NCBI GenBank assembly: GCA_963773735.1
Contig: CAVZCK010000017.1
Span: 124,001 to 188,000, forward strand
Direction of reading: 5' to 3'
From: CAVZCK01 sp963773735
Lineage (GTDB): Bacteria > Pseudomonadota > Alphaproteobacteria > Rhizobiales > Rhodomicrobiaceae
Length of the DNA stretch: 64,000 nt
Shown: positions 47,031 through 56,757 of the stretch, in pieces
Position numbering within the stretch: position 1 is the first letter of the stretch
Layout: each line of letters begins with the position of its first letter
Made by a program: the position numbers and the translations under genes
Notes under the pieces: model-generated
Database searches by the model: none
Told to the model about the DNA's origin: nothing
Seen by the model: the letters and a program-made list of their open reading frames with translations, nothing else

Positions 47031-47529
47031 CGCCGCTCCGGCCGGCCCGAATGGCGACGCCAACAAGCTTGGCGCGCGCGGCACCGCCCGGCTTGCCGCC
47101 GTCCAGGCGCTCTATCAGATGGATGTTGCCCAGACCGACGCCGCCGTCGTCGTCGCGCAGTTCACGCACCACCGCTTCGGCCATGAGGTCGACGGCGCCT
47201 ATTACGACCGCGCCGACGAGCCGTTTTTCAAGGATCTGGTGCTGGGCATCGTCCGCGAGCAGCTTGCCGTCGACCCGCTGATTGCCGGCCATCTCGCCAA
47301 GGGCTGGCGGCTGTCGCGGATCGACAGCATTCTCCGGGCGATCCTGCGCGCCGCGACCTATGAGCTGAAGGCTCGGCTCGATGTACCGCCTAAAGTGATC
47401 ATCAACGAATATGTCGAGATCGCCCACGCCTTTTTCGGCGGCGATGAGCCGGGCGTGGTGAACGGCATTCTCGACGCCATCGCGCGCGAGCTGCGTCCGG
47501 TGGATTTCCCGAAGCCTGCCCATGGTTGA
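47011..47529 (+). CDS. nusB: transcription antitermination factor NusB
   Basis: 172 residues from the ATG at 47011 (MDSDLNDAAPAGPNGDANKL). ARLAAVQALYQMDVAQTDAA is the first helix set, and LKDL-like FFKDLVLGIVREQ, LSRIDSILRAILRAATYELK and PPKVIINEYVEIAHAFFGGD follow, as in NusB/RsmB fold proteins. It acts with NusA, NusE and NusG on rRNA antitermination. The extension of 22 residues is typical of Rhizobiales. The start overlaps the ribH end; the stop overlaps thiL. Confidence 0.95.
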   Translation: MDSDLNDAAPAGPNGDANKLGARGTARLAAVQALYQMDVAQTDAAVVVAQFTHHRFGHEVDGAYYDRADEPFFKDLVLGIVREQLAVDPLIAGHLAKGWRLSRIDSILRAILRAATYELKARLDVPPKVIINEYVEIAHAFFGGDEPGVVNGILDAIARELRPVDFPKPAHG

Positions 47530-48549
47530 CGCTGACGCCGAGGGAATGGGGCTTAGCGAAGACGCATTGATCGCCCGTTATTTCCGGCCACTGGCCGAGG
47601 GTTTTCCCGGCGCCTTCGGATTGCAGGATGACGCTGCCGTACTCGATCCGGCGGCAGGCGAGGATCTGGTCATAACGACCGACGCGCTGATCGCCGGCGT
47701 TCACTTCCTCACCGACGATATGCCTGCGGACATCGCCTATAAGGCGCTGGCGGTGAATGTCTCCGACCTCGCTGCGAAAGCGGCAAAGCCGATCGCCTAC
47801 AGCCTGGCGCTGGCCTTGCCTCGCGGCACGCCGGAAAGCTGGATCGCGGAGTTCGCGGATGGTCTCGGGCAGGCGCAGGCCGCGTTCGGCATCGCACTGA
47901 GCGGCGGCGATACCGCGACCTCGCCCGGCGGGCCGCTGATGATTTCCATAACCGCCTTCGGCCGTGTCCCGCATGGCCGCATGGTCGCGGCGCAGCGGCG
48001 CGCAGCCGGGAGACAGCCTTTATGTCAGCGGCACCATCGGAGATGCCGCATTGGGCCTGCTTCTGCGGCGCGGCGATGCCGAGACGCACCACTGGCCTTT
48101 CGGTGTGGAGGAGCGCGCTGCATTGATCAGCCGCTATTTGCGGCCCGAACCGCGCATCCGCTTCGGGAGGCGCTTCTGGCCATGCGCGTCTGCCGCGATG
48201 GACATCTCGGATGGGCTCGCCATCGACGCGACGCGACTATGTGCGGCCTCCGGCGTCTCGGGACGCATCGAGACCGCCAAAGTGCCGCTATCCGGTCCGG
48301 CGCAATCCGTGCTGCTGGCCGATCCCGGCGCCCTCGAAACGATCCTGACCGGCGGCGATGATTACGAGATTTTGGCCGCTGTGCCGCCCGGCCGGGACCG
48401 GGCGTTTGCCGCTTCGGCCGAGGCCGCAGGCATCGCCGTGACCCGAATCGGCGTTGTCAGTTCAAGGCACGGACCCGCTCGCCATCATTGGCGGCGACGG
48501 ACGTGCCCTCACCTTATCCCGCCTCGGCTACGATCATCTGGCCCGCTAA
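47522..48549 (+). CDS. thiL: thiamine-monophosphate kinase (several frameshifts)
   Basis: Three frames join: GLSEDALIARYFRPLAEGFP, GLQDDAAVLDPAAGEDLVIT and VHFLTDDMPADIAYKALAVN, GIALSGGDTATSPGGPLMIS in the first; RRSGAQPGDSLYVSGTIGDA in the second; MDISDGLAIDATRLCAASGV and TGGDDYEILAAVPPG; then after another shift GTDPLAIIGGDGRALTLSRL and GYDHLAR. Extra bases near 47987 (G) and 48461 (T) and a -1/+1 pair around 48166-48190 explain the breaks. ThiL phosphorylates thiamine monophosphate to the diphosphate cofactor. Stop TAA at 48547-48549. It overlaps nusB by eight bases. Confidence 0.9.
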
Positions 48550-48780
48550 TCTCGCGCCGTTAACGAGCAAACCACAAGCCGCAAAGGCCTTGTTGCAGAA
48601 CCGGGGCGATTTTCCTATTGTCCCGGCGGCTTCTCATGGGGTGGCCCCGCATTCATCCCGTGCCGGCCAGGACTGCCAGGAAACATGGCGCGTGAGTGAT
48701 GTCGACGCGCTGCGGGCTGTGCGCAGAACAAGAATGACGTCGCGCCGCCTCCCGCCTTATCGATTGCGAGGGATTAACCG

Positions 48781-50879
48781 ATGAGCATTTTAATTTTGGC
48801 GATCATAGCGTGTGGCGCCTTGTCGATCGTTTACGGCGTCTGGGCAATCCAGACCCTCATGGCGGCCGATGCGGGCAGCGCACGTATGCAGGAAATCTCC
48901 GCCGCCGTCCGGGAGGGCGCCGAAGCCTATTTGAAACGTCAGTATACCACCATTGCCATGGTCGGCGTCGTCATCTTCATTCTGGCGCTCATTCTCCTGG
49001 GCTGGAAGTCCGCTTTCGGCTTTGCGCTCGGCGCGATCCTATCCGCCGCCGCCGGCTTCATCGGCATGAACGTGTCCGTGCGCGCCAATGTCCGCGTCGC
49101 GCAGGCGGCGACCAAGTCGCTGGCTGGCGGGCTCGACCTCGCCTTCAAGTCCGGCGCGGTGACCGGACTGCTTGTCGCCGGCCTCGGGCTGCTCGGCGTT
49201 ACGATCTATTTCTGGTTCCTCACCGGCGCGCTCGGCCTCGATCCGACGAGCCGGGAGGTGATCGACGCGCTCGTCGCGACCTCCTTCGGCGCCTCGCTGA
49301 TCTCGATCTTCGCCCGTCTCGGCGGCGGCATCTTCACCAAGGGCGCCGATGTCGGCGGCGACATGGTGGGCAAGGTGGAGGCAGGTATCCCCGAGGACGA
49401 TCCGCGCAACCCCGCCACGATCGCCGACAATGTCGGTGATAATGTCGGCGACTGCGCGGGCATGGCCGCCGACCTGTTCGAAACCTATGTCGTGACCGCG
49501 GTCGCCACCATGGTGCTCGCCGCCATCGCCCTGCCTGCCGAATTCAAGCTGGCGGGCATGATGATGCCGCTGACCATCGGCGGCGCCTGCGTGGTGACCT
49601 CGATCATCGGCACCTTCTTCGTCAAGCTCGGCAGCAGCAACAACATCATGGGCGCGCTTTATAAGGGCATTCTCGCCACGGGCGTCTTGTCGCTGCTCGT
49701 GCTTTATCCCGTGATGATCATCGTCTTCGGCGGTATGTCGGTCGATCTCGGCGGCTTCACGCCGATGATCGCTGTTCTGGTGCGGCGCGGTCGGCCTGGT
49801 GATTACCGGCCTCATCATCTGGATCACCGAATATTACACCGGCACCGGCCGCCGCCCGGTGAACTCGATCGCCGAAGCCTCGATCACCGGCCACGGTACG
49901 AATGTGATCCAGGGCCTCGCCGTCTCGATGGAAGCGACCGCCCTGCCCGCGCTCGTCATCATCGCCGGCATCATCGTCACCTATAACCTCGCCGGCCTGT
50001 TCGGCATCGCCACGGCGGTCACGACGATGCTGGCGCTGGCCGGCATGATCGTTGCGCTCGACGCCTTCGGCCCGGTTACCGACAATGCCGGCGGCATCGC
50101 CGAAATGGCGGGCCTGCCGAAGGAAGTGCGTCACAACACCGACGCGCTCGACGCCGTCGGCAACACCACCAAGGCCGTCACCAAGGGCTATGCCATCGGC
50201 TCGGCCGGGCTTGGCGCGCTGGTGCTGTTCGCCGCTTACACGCAGGATCTGAAGACCTATTTCTCGGGTCTCAATGTGACCTTCGACCTGTCGAGCCCCT
50301 ATGTCGTGGTCGGCCTGCTTGTTCGGCGGCCTCCTGCCCTATCTGTTCGGCGGCATGTCCATGACCGCGGTCGGCCGCGCCGCTCAGTCGGTGGTCGTCG
50401 AAGTGCGGCGGCAGTTCAAGGAGAGGCCCGGCATCATGGCGGGTACCGAGAAGCCGGATTACGGCCGCGCTGTGGATATGCTGACCAAGGCGGCGATCCG
50501 GGAAATGATCGTGCCTTCCCTGCTCCCAGTGCTTTCGCCGATCGTCGTCTATATCGTCATCGACTGGATCGCGGGACAGGCGGCAGCCTTCTCTGCGGTC
50601 GGCGCGATGCTGATGGGCGTGATCGTGACCGGTTTGTTCGTCGCCATCTCGATGACGGCGGGCGGCGGCGCCTGGGACAACGCCAAGAAGAGTTTTGAGG
50701 ACGGCTTCACCGACTCACACGGCGTGACGCATTATAAGGGCTCGGAGGCCCACAAGGCATCGGTCACCGGCGACACGGTCGGCGATCCATACAAGGACAC
50801 CGCCGGCCCGGCCGTGAATCCGATGATCAAAATCACCAATATCGTCGCGCTGCTGCTGCTTGCGGTGCTGGCGCACTGA
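48781..50879 (+). CDS. hppA: K+-independent membrane-bound H+-translocating pyrophosphatase (two frameshifts)
   Basis: About 700 residues in three frames. It holds GAEAYLKRQYTTIAMVGVVI, the pyrophosphate-binding GGGIFTKGADVGGDMVGKVE and EDDPRNPATIADNVGDNVGD, and the later GNTTKAVTKGYAIGSAGL, where Lys in GNTTKA marks the K+-independent class. About 15-16 membrane helices are visible. One extra G at 49779-49780 (CTGGTGCGG) and one extra T at 50319-50320 (GCTTGTTCGG) explain both breaks, restoring MIAVLCGAVGLV and GLLFGGLLPYL. It pumps protons with pyrophosphate in the membrane. A 231-base gap separates it from thiL. Confidence 0.95.
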
Positions 50880-50905
50880 ACAAATGATGGCGTTGAAATG
50901 AAAGA

Positions 50906-50926
50906 GGGCCCCGGCGAGGGGCCCTT
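50906..50926. terminator. GC hairpin between hppA and bamE
   Basis: GGGCCCC (50906-50912), loop GGCGA, GGGGCCC (50918-50924) form a perfect 7-bp stem followed by TT. It sits between the convergent hppA and bamE genes and may serve both directions. The T run is weak. Confidence 0.5.
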
Positions 50927-50956
50927 GGCTGGAAAGCAGGCAGATGCCGCCGTGGC

Positions 50957-51472
50957 TTAATAAGGGTTCGGCCCGCCCGGCCCAGCCGGCCCACCCGGCG
51001 TAGCGTTAGGCTGCGGACTCCCGATATTGCGGAAAAGCTCCTTCAACAGCCCTTCCTCGGAGCCTTTCGACGGCGTCGTGCGGCTCACAAAGTCGATCAC
51101 CTTGCCGTCCTGCAGGCCGTAATGGGCGACCCTGCTTACGGTATTTTTCTTATCGAAATAGACCGCGACCACCCGACGATCGACGATTGTCGGGCTGAGG
51201 AATGCCGCAGACCTTTTGGTTGTCGAAGAAATGTAGTAGAAAGCATTTTGGTCGACAGTGGATTTGGTATCAGGCGTCCCAAGTGCGAGAATGATCTGAT
51301 CGCGGCTCATTCCTTCTTTTACCTGCGCCAGATCCTCGTCAGTAAAGACATGGCCGTGCTTGGTTATGTCTGCCGCACAGGCGGAAAGGCTCAGGACAAT
51401 GCCGATCACAGCCAGCGATTGGATCATTGAACGCCGAAACTTTTTTTCGGTTTCCAGCCGGTCCGCCCTCAT
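50957..51472 (-). CDS. bamE: outer membrane protein assembly factor BamE
   Basis: 171 residues from the ATG at 51472 (MRADRLETEKKFRRSMIQSL). The hydrophobic SLAVIGIVLSLSAC ends in a lipobox with the lipidated Cys in SACAAD. The mature part VKEGMSRDQIILALGTPDTK and FYYISSTTKRSAAFLSPTIV is the SmpA/OmlA domain with its lipoprotein-specific turn. BamE stabilises BamD in the outer membrane insertion machine. Further in-frame ATGs lie at 51427, 51490 and 51514; the true start is unsettled. The C-terminus is Gly/Pro-rich. It is divergent from the chaperone gene next door. Confidence 0.9.
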   Translation of the reverse strand: MRADRLETEKKFRRSMIQSLAVIGIVLSLSACAADITKHGHVFTDEDLAQVKEGMSRDQIILALGTPDTKSTVDQNAFYYISSTTKRSAAFLSPTIVDRRVVAVYFDKKNTVSRVAHYGLQDGKVIDFVSRTTPSKGSEEGLLKELFRNIGSPQPNATPGGPAGPGGPNPY

Positions 51473-51659
51473 CAGGGCAACATTTCTCATGTAATAGGAA
51501 TCTTGATTTGACATAGCGCCGTACCTTGCGATCCAGTGATGCCTGAGTTCAGGCCGATGAGAGCATTCAATCCAGAGCGTAACTTTTATTTGCGTGGTGA
51601 TGGCTGTCGTGACGAATATCACGCGTAACAGATTCCAGGCTCAAGGTAACGCAACGCCA

Positions 51660-52214
51660 ATGTTCCGCTGGTTTGCCGGTCGTGTGGCGCGCAAAGAAGC
51701 CGCCGAGAAGATCTACGACGCAATTGTGGCGCAGTCACGCAATCCTGCCTTTTATATCCGATGCGGCGTGCCGGATACCTTGTCGGGCCGCTTTGACATG
51801 CTGGTCGTTCACATGTTCGTCGTGCTGCAGATCCTGAAACTCGGCGGAAGAGAAGGCCAACTTCTGGCTCAGGAGATCGTCGAAGCCTTCATCCGCGAAA
51901 TGGATACGATGGTCCGCGATCTCGGCGTCTCCGACCGGAATGTGCCGAAAGAGGTCCGCAAGATCGCGCAGTTGTTCTATGGCCAGCTTCTTGCCTATTC
52001 GACCGCCCTGCACCGCAACGATACCAGGGGTCTTGCGGGCGAGGTCTGGAAGAGCTTCCAAACCGCCGACGGCGGCAACCAGCAGCCAATTTCCTCCGAA
52101 TCGATTGCAGTTTACGTCCAGCAGTCCATTAAGGCGATCCAGGAAATGCCCCTGAACATGCTTTTGCAGGGTAATATCCGCTTCGCCGAAATCGTCGGAC
52201 CACGAGCGGGCTGA
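51660..52214 (+). CDS. ubiquinol-cytochrome c chaperone family protein (CBP3-like)
   Basis: 184 residues from the ATG at 51660 (MFRWFAGRVARKEAAEKIYD). AIVAQSRNPAFYIRCGVPDT, GRFDMLVVHMFVVLQILKLG and LAQEIVEAFIREMDTMVRDL and VPKEVRKIAQLFYGQLLAYS match the CBP3/UQCC1 family in length and order. Relatives assist assembly of the cytochrome bc1 complex. It lies next to a DUF177 (YceD) gene and plsX, the arrangement usual in Rhizobiales. The frame extends to 51594 but without conserved residues. Confidence 0.92.
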   Translation: MFRWFAGRVARKEAAEKIYDAIVAQSRNPAFYIRCGVPDTLSGRFDMLVVHMFVVLQILKLGGREGQLLAQEIVEAFIREMDTMVRDLGVSDRNVPKEVRKIAQLFYGQLLAYSTALHRNDTRGLAGEVWKSFQTADGGNQQPISSESIAVYVQQSIKAIQEMPLNMLLQGNIRFAEIVGPRAG

Positions 52215-52235
52215 TCGACCGCGCGTCGGGGACAG

Positions 52236-52775
52236 GTGGTGACGCAGCGACCGGTCTTGTCTTACGCCGTCTCGATCGGGGACGCCCTGGCGCCTCCGGA
52301 AGGCCGGATTGAGGTGAGCCAAGCCGAACGGGCCAGGCTCGCGAAATTTCTTCGGATCGAAAATCTCGACAAGTTCAGCTTCGACTATCACTTGGAGCCG
52401 ATTTCCGGGGAGCGTTTTCTCCTCACCGGCAAGGTCGCTGCGCGCCTCACGCAGCTTTGCGTCATCACGCTCGATCCGGTCGACGAGACGGTCGACGAGA
52501 CGGTTTCCGTCGAGTGCTGGCCGCAGGACGAGATCGGTCAGGGCGAGGATGCCGACGATCCGGCGGCCCCGACTTTGCCGGATGATCCGCCGGTTGCGAT
52601 TGTGGGCGGCAAGATCGACCTCGGTGCGTTCGCGGCCGAAGTCCTCGCCAGCGCCATCAACCCCTATCCCCGCAAAGCGGGCGTCGCGTTCGATTGGCGG
52701 GACGCCAAAGACGCCGCTGATGGTCCAGCGACAGGTCCGTTCGCCAAGCTCGCGGAGTTGAAGCCGAAACGGTAG
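52236..52775 (+). CDS. DUF177 (YceD-like) protein
   Basis: 179 residues from a GTG at 52236 (GTG at 52239 equally possible). LSYAVSIGDALAPPEGRIEV then LTQLCVITLDPVDETVDETV and SVECWPQDEIGQGEDADDPA (one Cys of the usual pair is present as LCVIT; the second as VECW), and IDLGAFAAEVLASAINPYPR match DUF177. E. coli YceD precedes rpmF and has a role in 23S rRNA maturation. Here it stands between the CBP3-like gene and plsX. In plants and E. coli it is linked to rRNA metabolism; the bacterial role in this order is not established. Confidence 0.85.
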   Translation: MVTQRPVLSYAVSIGDALAPPEGRIEVSQAERARLAKFLRIENLDKFSFDYHLEPISGERFLLTGKVAARLTQLCVITLDPVDETVDETVSVECWPQDEIGQGEDADDPAAPTLPDDPPVAIVGGKIDLGAFAAEVLASAINPYPRKAGVAFDWRDAKDAADGPATGPFAKLAELKPKR

Positions 52776-52970
52776 GCAAAGCGGCGCCTGGGAGGCCGCC
52801 GAGGCCGACGCGTTCCCTTGAGCGGCAGGGCATGACGCCGCTTCCATCCGGCGCGCCCGATGCCTAAATTTCTTTTGTAATGGTAATGTCATAGAGTATG
52901 GTCACGCGCGTTCGGGGCGGGGACGCTGCTTCGCGCCAATTTTCATTTCGGTTGATCCGGAAACAGACAC

Positions 52971-54035
52971 ATGAGCGCGCGAATCAGGATTGCGCTGGAT
53001 GCTATGGGCGGCGATCATGGTCCGTCCATCGCAATACCCGGTGCGGCGATTTCGCTGGTGCGCCACCCCGACACCGAATTTCTGATCTTCGGTGACGAGA
53101 AGGCGATCGCTCCCCAACTCGAGGAGGAGCCGGCGCTGGCGCGCAATTCAACCGTCATTCATACCGAAGTCGCTATATCCATGGATGCAAGGCCCAGCCA
53201 GGCGCTACGCCAGGGGCGCGGCAAAAGCAGCATGTGGATGGCGCTCGAAGCGGTGAAGAAAGGCGAAGCGGACGCCGCAGTCTCGGCCGGCAATACCGGC
53301 GCGCTGATGGCGATGTCGATGTTTTGCCTGCAAACCTTGCCGAATATCGACCGGCCGGCAATCGCCGGCGTCTGGCCGACTATTTCGAGCGAATGCATCG
53401 TCCTCGATATCGGCGCCAATGTCGGCGCGGATGCCCGCCAGCTTGTCGACAACGCCGGTATGGGCGCGGCGCTCGCCAGGGCGCTTTTCCATGTCGACAA
53501 ACCCTCGGTCGGCCTTCTCAATATCGGCGTCGAGGAGATTAAGGGGCTCGATGAGGTCAAGCGGGCGGCCGAGGCCTTAAAAAAGCCAGATCTACCGATC
53601 GTCTATCACGGCTTCGTCGAAGGTGACGACATCGGCAAGGGAACGGTTGACGTCGTCGTGACCGAGGGCTTCAGCGGCAATATCGCCCTGAAGGCGTCGG
53701 AGGGTACGGCAAAACAGATCGCCGCCTACCTTCGCCAGGCCATGAGCCGATCGCTGATGGCGCGGATCGGAGCCTTCTTTGGCCAAGGCGCCTTCCGGGC
53801 GCTTCGCGACAAGATGGACCCGCGTCACGCCAATGGAGGCATCTTTCTGGGGCTTCAGGGCATCGTCATCAAAAGCCATGGCGGCGCCGACGCAATAGGC
53901 TTTGCAAGCGCTGTCGATCTCGGCTACGACATGGCTAAGAGTGGGCTGGTGCAAACGATCTCCAAGAATATTGAGCGATTTCAGAGCGCTTTGCGCCAGG
54001 CTCCCGAGTTGAAAACTACGGACACGATCACGTGA
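52971..54035 (+). CDS. plsX: phosphate acyltransferase PlsX
   Basis: 354 residues, intact. RIALDAMGGDHGPSIAIPGA, ALRQGRGKSSMWMALEAVKK, AAVSAGNTGALMAMSMFCLQ and VLDIGANVGADARQLVDNAG and EGFSGNIALKASEGTAKQIA are characteristic. PlsX makes acyl-phosphate from acyl-ACP for phospholipid synthesis. It overlaps fabH by four bases (GTGA) and leads the plsX-fabH-ihfA-merR cluster. It starts 195 bases after the DUF177 gene, so it may have its own promoter. Confidence 0.97.
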   Translation: MSARIRIALDAMGGDHGPSIAIPGAAISLVRHPDTEFLIFGDEKAIAPQLEEEPALARNSTVIHTEVAISMDARPSQALRQGRGKSSMWMALEAVKKGEADAAVSAGNTGALMAMSMFCLQTLPNIDRPAIAGVWPTISSECIVLDIGANVGADARQLVDNAGMGAALARALFHVDKPSVGLLNIGVEEIKGLDEVKRAAEALKKPDLPIVYHGFVEGDDIGKGTVDVVVTEGFSGNIALKASEGTAKQIAAYLRQAMSRSLMARIGAFFGQGAFRALRDKMDPRHANGGIFLGLQGIVIKSHGGADAIGFASAVDLGYDMAKSGLVQTISKNIERFQSALRQAPELKTTDTIT

Positions 54036-55010
54036 CCACCATTCGTTCTGTTATTCGTGGCTGTGGCTCTTTTTTGCCCGAGAAGATCGTAACGAATGAC
54101 GATCTCTCCCGGATCGTTGACACGACCGATGAATGGATCGTCGAGCGCACCGGCATTCGCGAACGCCATATCGCGGCCGATGGCGAGCTGACCTCGGACC
54201 TTGGCATCGCCGCGTCAAAGCGGGCACTGGAGGTTGCCGGGCTTGAGGCGACCGACATCGATCTCATCATTCTGGCAACCTCTACGCCGGACAACACCTT
54301 TCCCGCGACCGCCGTCACCATCCAGGCCGCGCTCGGGGTGACCAGCGGCGCTGCCTTCGACATGCAGGCGGTCTGTTCCGGCTTCGTCTATGCGCTCGTC
54401 CGCGGCGGATAATTTCATCAAATCCGGCCAATATCGGCGCGCCCTGGTGATCGGCGCCGAAACCTTCTCCCGGATTCTCGATTGGGAGGACAGGACCACC
54501 TGCGTGCTGTTCGGCGACGGGGCCGGCGCTGTGGTCCTCGAAGGCCAGCGCTCATCGGGCACGGATCGCGACCGCGGCATATTGGGCTCGGTGCTGCGAT
54601 CGGACGGGCGGTTCAAGAATATGCTCTATGTCGACGGCGGTCCCTCATCGACCAAAACCGTCGGCCATCTCAGGATGCAGGGCAAAGAAGTCTTCCGCTT
54701 CGCCGTCAGCGCCATCGCCGAAGTGATCGAGGATACGCTCAAGGCGCATGAGCTTACCGCGGCCGACATCGACTGGTTCGTCCCCCACCAAGCCAATAAG
54801 CGCATTCTTGACGGCACCGCGCGCAAGCTGGGCATCTCGCCTGAAAAGATCGTCATGACTCTGGAAAAGCATGGCAATACCTCCGCCGCGTCCATCCCGC
54901 TCGCCCTTGACGCCGCCAGACTCGATGGGCGGCTCAAGACCGGCGATCTCGTGCTGATGGAGGCGATGGGCGGCGGCTTCACCTGGGGGTCGGTGCTGGC
55001 GCGCTGGTAG
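54032..55010 (+). CDS. fabH: beta-ketoacyl-ACP synthase III (frameshifted)
   Basis: The first frame from the GTG at 54032 reads SVIRGCGSFLPEKIVTNDDL, TTDEWIVERTGIRERHIAAD and AFDMQAVCSGFVYAL with the catalytic Cys; the second frame resumes SAADNFIKSGQYRRALVIGA, FGDGAGAVVLEGQ, and VPHQANKRILDGTARKLGI (His) and EKHGNTSAASIPLALD (Asn). One extra C at 54396 (GCTCGTCCG for GCTGTCCG) shifts it. FabH starts fatty acid synthesis by condensing acetyl-CoA with malonyl-ACP. It is coupled to plsX by overlap. Confidence 0.95.
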
Positions 55011-55263
55011 TGGTTTTCCCTTATTTGGCAGTCGCACATGCGCCCTTTATCACGAGGAGCGCTTCGGATAACTTAAAATTTACCTGCCTCTATTGATCAG
55101 TACGGCAACATGTCGTAACCGAAGCCACCGCAACGGCTATTGCTTGAGTTGTTTGCGAAAATCTTTTTCTGAATCAGAATGATGCCATATCGACGATTGA
55201 CCGATTCCCGTAGTATCCATTACCATTGTCTTAAGTTAGATTTTTACATCGAGCCAAGTCGAC

Positions 55264-55590
55264 ATGGCGTCAGGCGGCAAAACTCTCACCCGAGCGGATC
55301 TTGCAGAAGCCGTGTTTCAGAAGGTTGGGCTTCCGCGCAATGAATTGGCGGATCTGGTCGAGGCCGTGATTCGCGAGGTCATCACCTGTCTCGAACACGG
55401 TGAAAACGTTAAGCTTTCGAGCTTCGGCTCATTTGGCGTACGCGACAAGCGAGAGCGCGTCGGCCGCAATCCGAAGACGGGTGAAGTCGTCCCGATCACG
55501 CCGAGGCGCGTGCTGGTTTTCAGGGCGAGCAATATTATGAAGGAGCGTATCAATTCGTCCCTGATCAAGACGAAGAAAGCGGCGGAGTAA
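55264..55590 (+). CDS. ihfA: integration host factor subunit alpha
   Basis: 108 residues. KTLTRADLAEAVFQKVGLPR, VKLSSFGSFGVRDKRERVGR and GRNPKTGEVVPITPRRVLVF, with the GRNPKTG DNA-intercalating arm, identify the HU/IHF family, and the alpha subunit by GEVVPITPRRVL. It bends DNA at IHF sites. The 253 bases upstream are AT-rich and likely carry a strong promoter. The merR gene starts 40 bases downstream, as in many Rhizobiales. Confidence 0.96.
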   Translation: MASGGKTLTRADLAEAVFQKVGLPRNELADLVEAVIREVITCLEHGENVKLSSFGSFGVRDKRERVGRNPKTGEVVPITPRRVLVFRASNIMKERINSSLIKTKKAAE

Positions 55591-55630
55591 GTCCGGCGAA
55601 TGCTGGCCTCTCCAATTAGCGGGGGCATCA

Positions 55631-56215
55631 TTGGAGAAATCATCGAGTGCATTTCGCACCATAAGCGAGGTTGCGGCGGAATTGGACGTGCCCAAGCACG
55701 TTCTGCGCTTCTGGGAAGGCAAATTTGCGCAGCTCAGGCCGATGAAGCGCGGCGGCGGGCGGCGCTATTACCGGCCGGAAGACATTGACCTTTTGCGCGG
55801 CATCCGATGGCTGCTTTATAGCGACGGCTATACGATCAAGGGCGTGCAGCGCATTCTGCGCGAGAGCGGCATTCGCTTCGTCAAGGACTGCTGGCGCGGG
55901 GATGCGGGCCCCTCGGAGCCGGGCCGAACGGCCGGCATGGATATTCCCAATCTGGCGGGCGAGGCTGCCAAGCAGGCCCGCCGCGGCATCGCGCCAGGGG
56001 CAAGGCCCGAGCCGGCGGGCGAGAAGCGCGAAGCACCGGTGACCGCCGCCTCGCCGGAGGTTGGACCGGGCGCTGGCCAGCATATCATCCTGTCATCGCT
56101 GTTGCGGGAGCTCGAAGAGTGCCGCGACCTGCTCACGGCAGCCGTCGAGACGGAAACCGGACGTTCCGGCGCAAAAAAGGGGCGCGGCGAGCACCGGCGC
56201 GGCGTCGACGCTTGA
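55631..56215 (+). CDS. MerR family transcriptional regulator
   Basis: 194 residues from a TTG at 55631. The winged helix reads FRTISEVAAELDVPKHVLRF and RFWEGKFAQLRPMKRGGGRR and YYRPEDIDLLRGIRWLLYSD, followed by GYTIKGVQRILRESGIRFVK. No effector cysteine or long dimer coil typical of metal sensors is seen; the C-terminal part is Pro/Ala-rich with no clear domain. It follows ihfA in a conserved pair. Its target is not known. The TTG start is inferred because no ATG or GTG lies near the conserved beginning. Confidence 0.88.
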   Translation: MEKSSSAFRTISEVAAELDVPKHVLRFWEGKFAQLRPMKRGGGRRYYRPEDIDLLRGIRWLLYSDGYTIKGVQRILRESGIRFVKDCWRGDAGPSEPGRTAGMDIPNLAGEAAKQARRGIAPGARPEPAGEKREAPVTAASPEVGPGAGQHIILSSLLRELEECRDLLTAAVETETGRSGAKKGRGEHRRGVDA

Positions 56216-56345
56216 GGCACGGGCGCGGGCCGTCTCCGCTTGGGCGATCGCTCTCACTGGCGCGCCGCTGGCAGAATGCTATTGACCCGCTTCTTTGAAG
56301 GGGGCAAAACTTCGCATCCGTTCACCACGTGGCCTTGAACGACAT

Positions 56346-56423
56346 CGGAGCGTAGCGCAGCCCGGTTAGCGCACCAGTCTGGGGGACTGGGGGTCCCGAG
56401 TTCAAATCTCGGCGCTCCGACCA
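56346..56423 (+). tRNA. tRNA-Pro (anticodon GGG), CCA encoded
   Basis: Acceptor stem CGGAGCG (56346-56352) pairs with CGCTCCG (56413-56419), discriminator A, and encoded CCA 56421-56423. The anticodon stem CCAGT/ACTGG encloses the loop CTGGGGG, anticodon GGG. The T arm has TTCAAAT between CCGAG and CTCGG. It follows merR by about 130 bases. All four stems fold. Confidence 0.95.
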
Positions 56424-56514
56424 AATATCCAAAGAAAATCAAGGACTTTCACGGCCAGATATTCGGGCCTTTCAGGGTCGCCGCAATATTCCGTGCTGCC
56501 TGAGCGAATGTTTG

Positions 56515-56646
56515 TCATTCGCGATAAACGCTCATGACGCCGGTCAGGATGCGCAGCATCTCGACGTCCCGGCTCGCATAGAACAGGATCGACCGGTCGT
56601 TAAAGAACTCCGGCGCCGTGGTGGGCGTCGCGGATGAAGGGGACAT
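56515..56646 (-). pseudogene. possible remnant of a RelE/ParE-type toxin
   Basis: A 43-codon frame from ATG 56646 ends with NDRSILFYASRDVEMLRILT and GVMSVYRE, which resembles the last strand and tail of RelE/ParE toxins (FYRV-x-D-x-VEIVRVLHG in family members). No antitoxin or the N-terminal part is seen, and a second frame upstream reads GSDVPFIRDAHHGA. It may be a decayed or frame-broken remnant beside the tRNA. Weak call. Confidence 0.3.
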
Positions 56647-56706
56647 CACTCCCACAGAGCTTACACCCCCTCAGCCGCCGCCTCGCGGCTGCCCCTCCCT
56701 CGTGAG

Positions 56707-56741
56707 CCTTCAAGGCGAACGATAAACGTTCGCCTTGAAGG
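56707..56741. repeat. 15-bp perfect inverted repeat downstream of the fadI gene
   Basis: CCTTCAAGGCGAACG (56707-56721), loop ATAAA, CGTTCGCCTTGAAGG (56727-56741). It sits 17 bases past the fadI stop. It lacks a T run, so it may be a palindromic repeat or a 3' end stabiliser. Confidence 0.75.
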
Positions 56742-56757
56742 AGAGGGCGAAACCGCC

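Larger units (their letters stand above)
56424..56757. other. region between tRNA-Pro and the fadI gene
   Basis: 334 bases holding the two features listed separately: a possible toxin remnant (56515-56646) and a 15-bp perfect hairpin (56707-56741). Nothing else is recognised; no integrase or attachment repeat was found beside the tRNA. Confidence 0.45.

Noticed and set aside
52971..56215. plsX to merR block as a novel cluster
   Set aside because: This order is standard in Rhizobiales and needs no special explanation.
56254..56442. Small minus-strand frame covering tRNA-Pro
   Set aside because: It overlaps a complete tRNA and matches the well-known spurious protein translated across tRNA genes.
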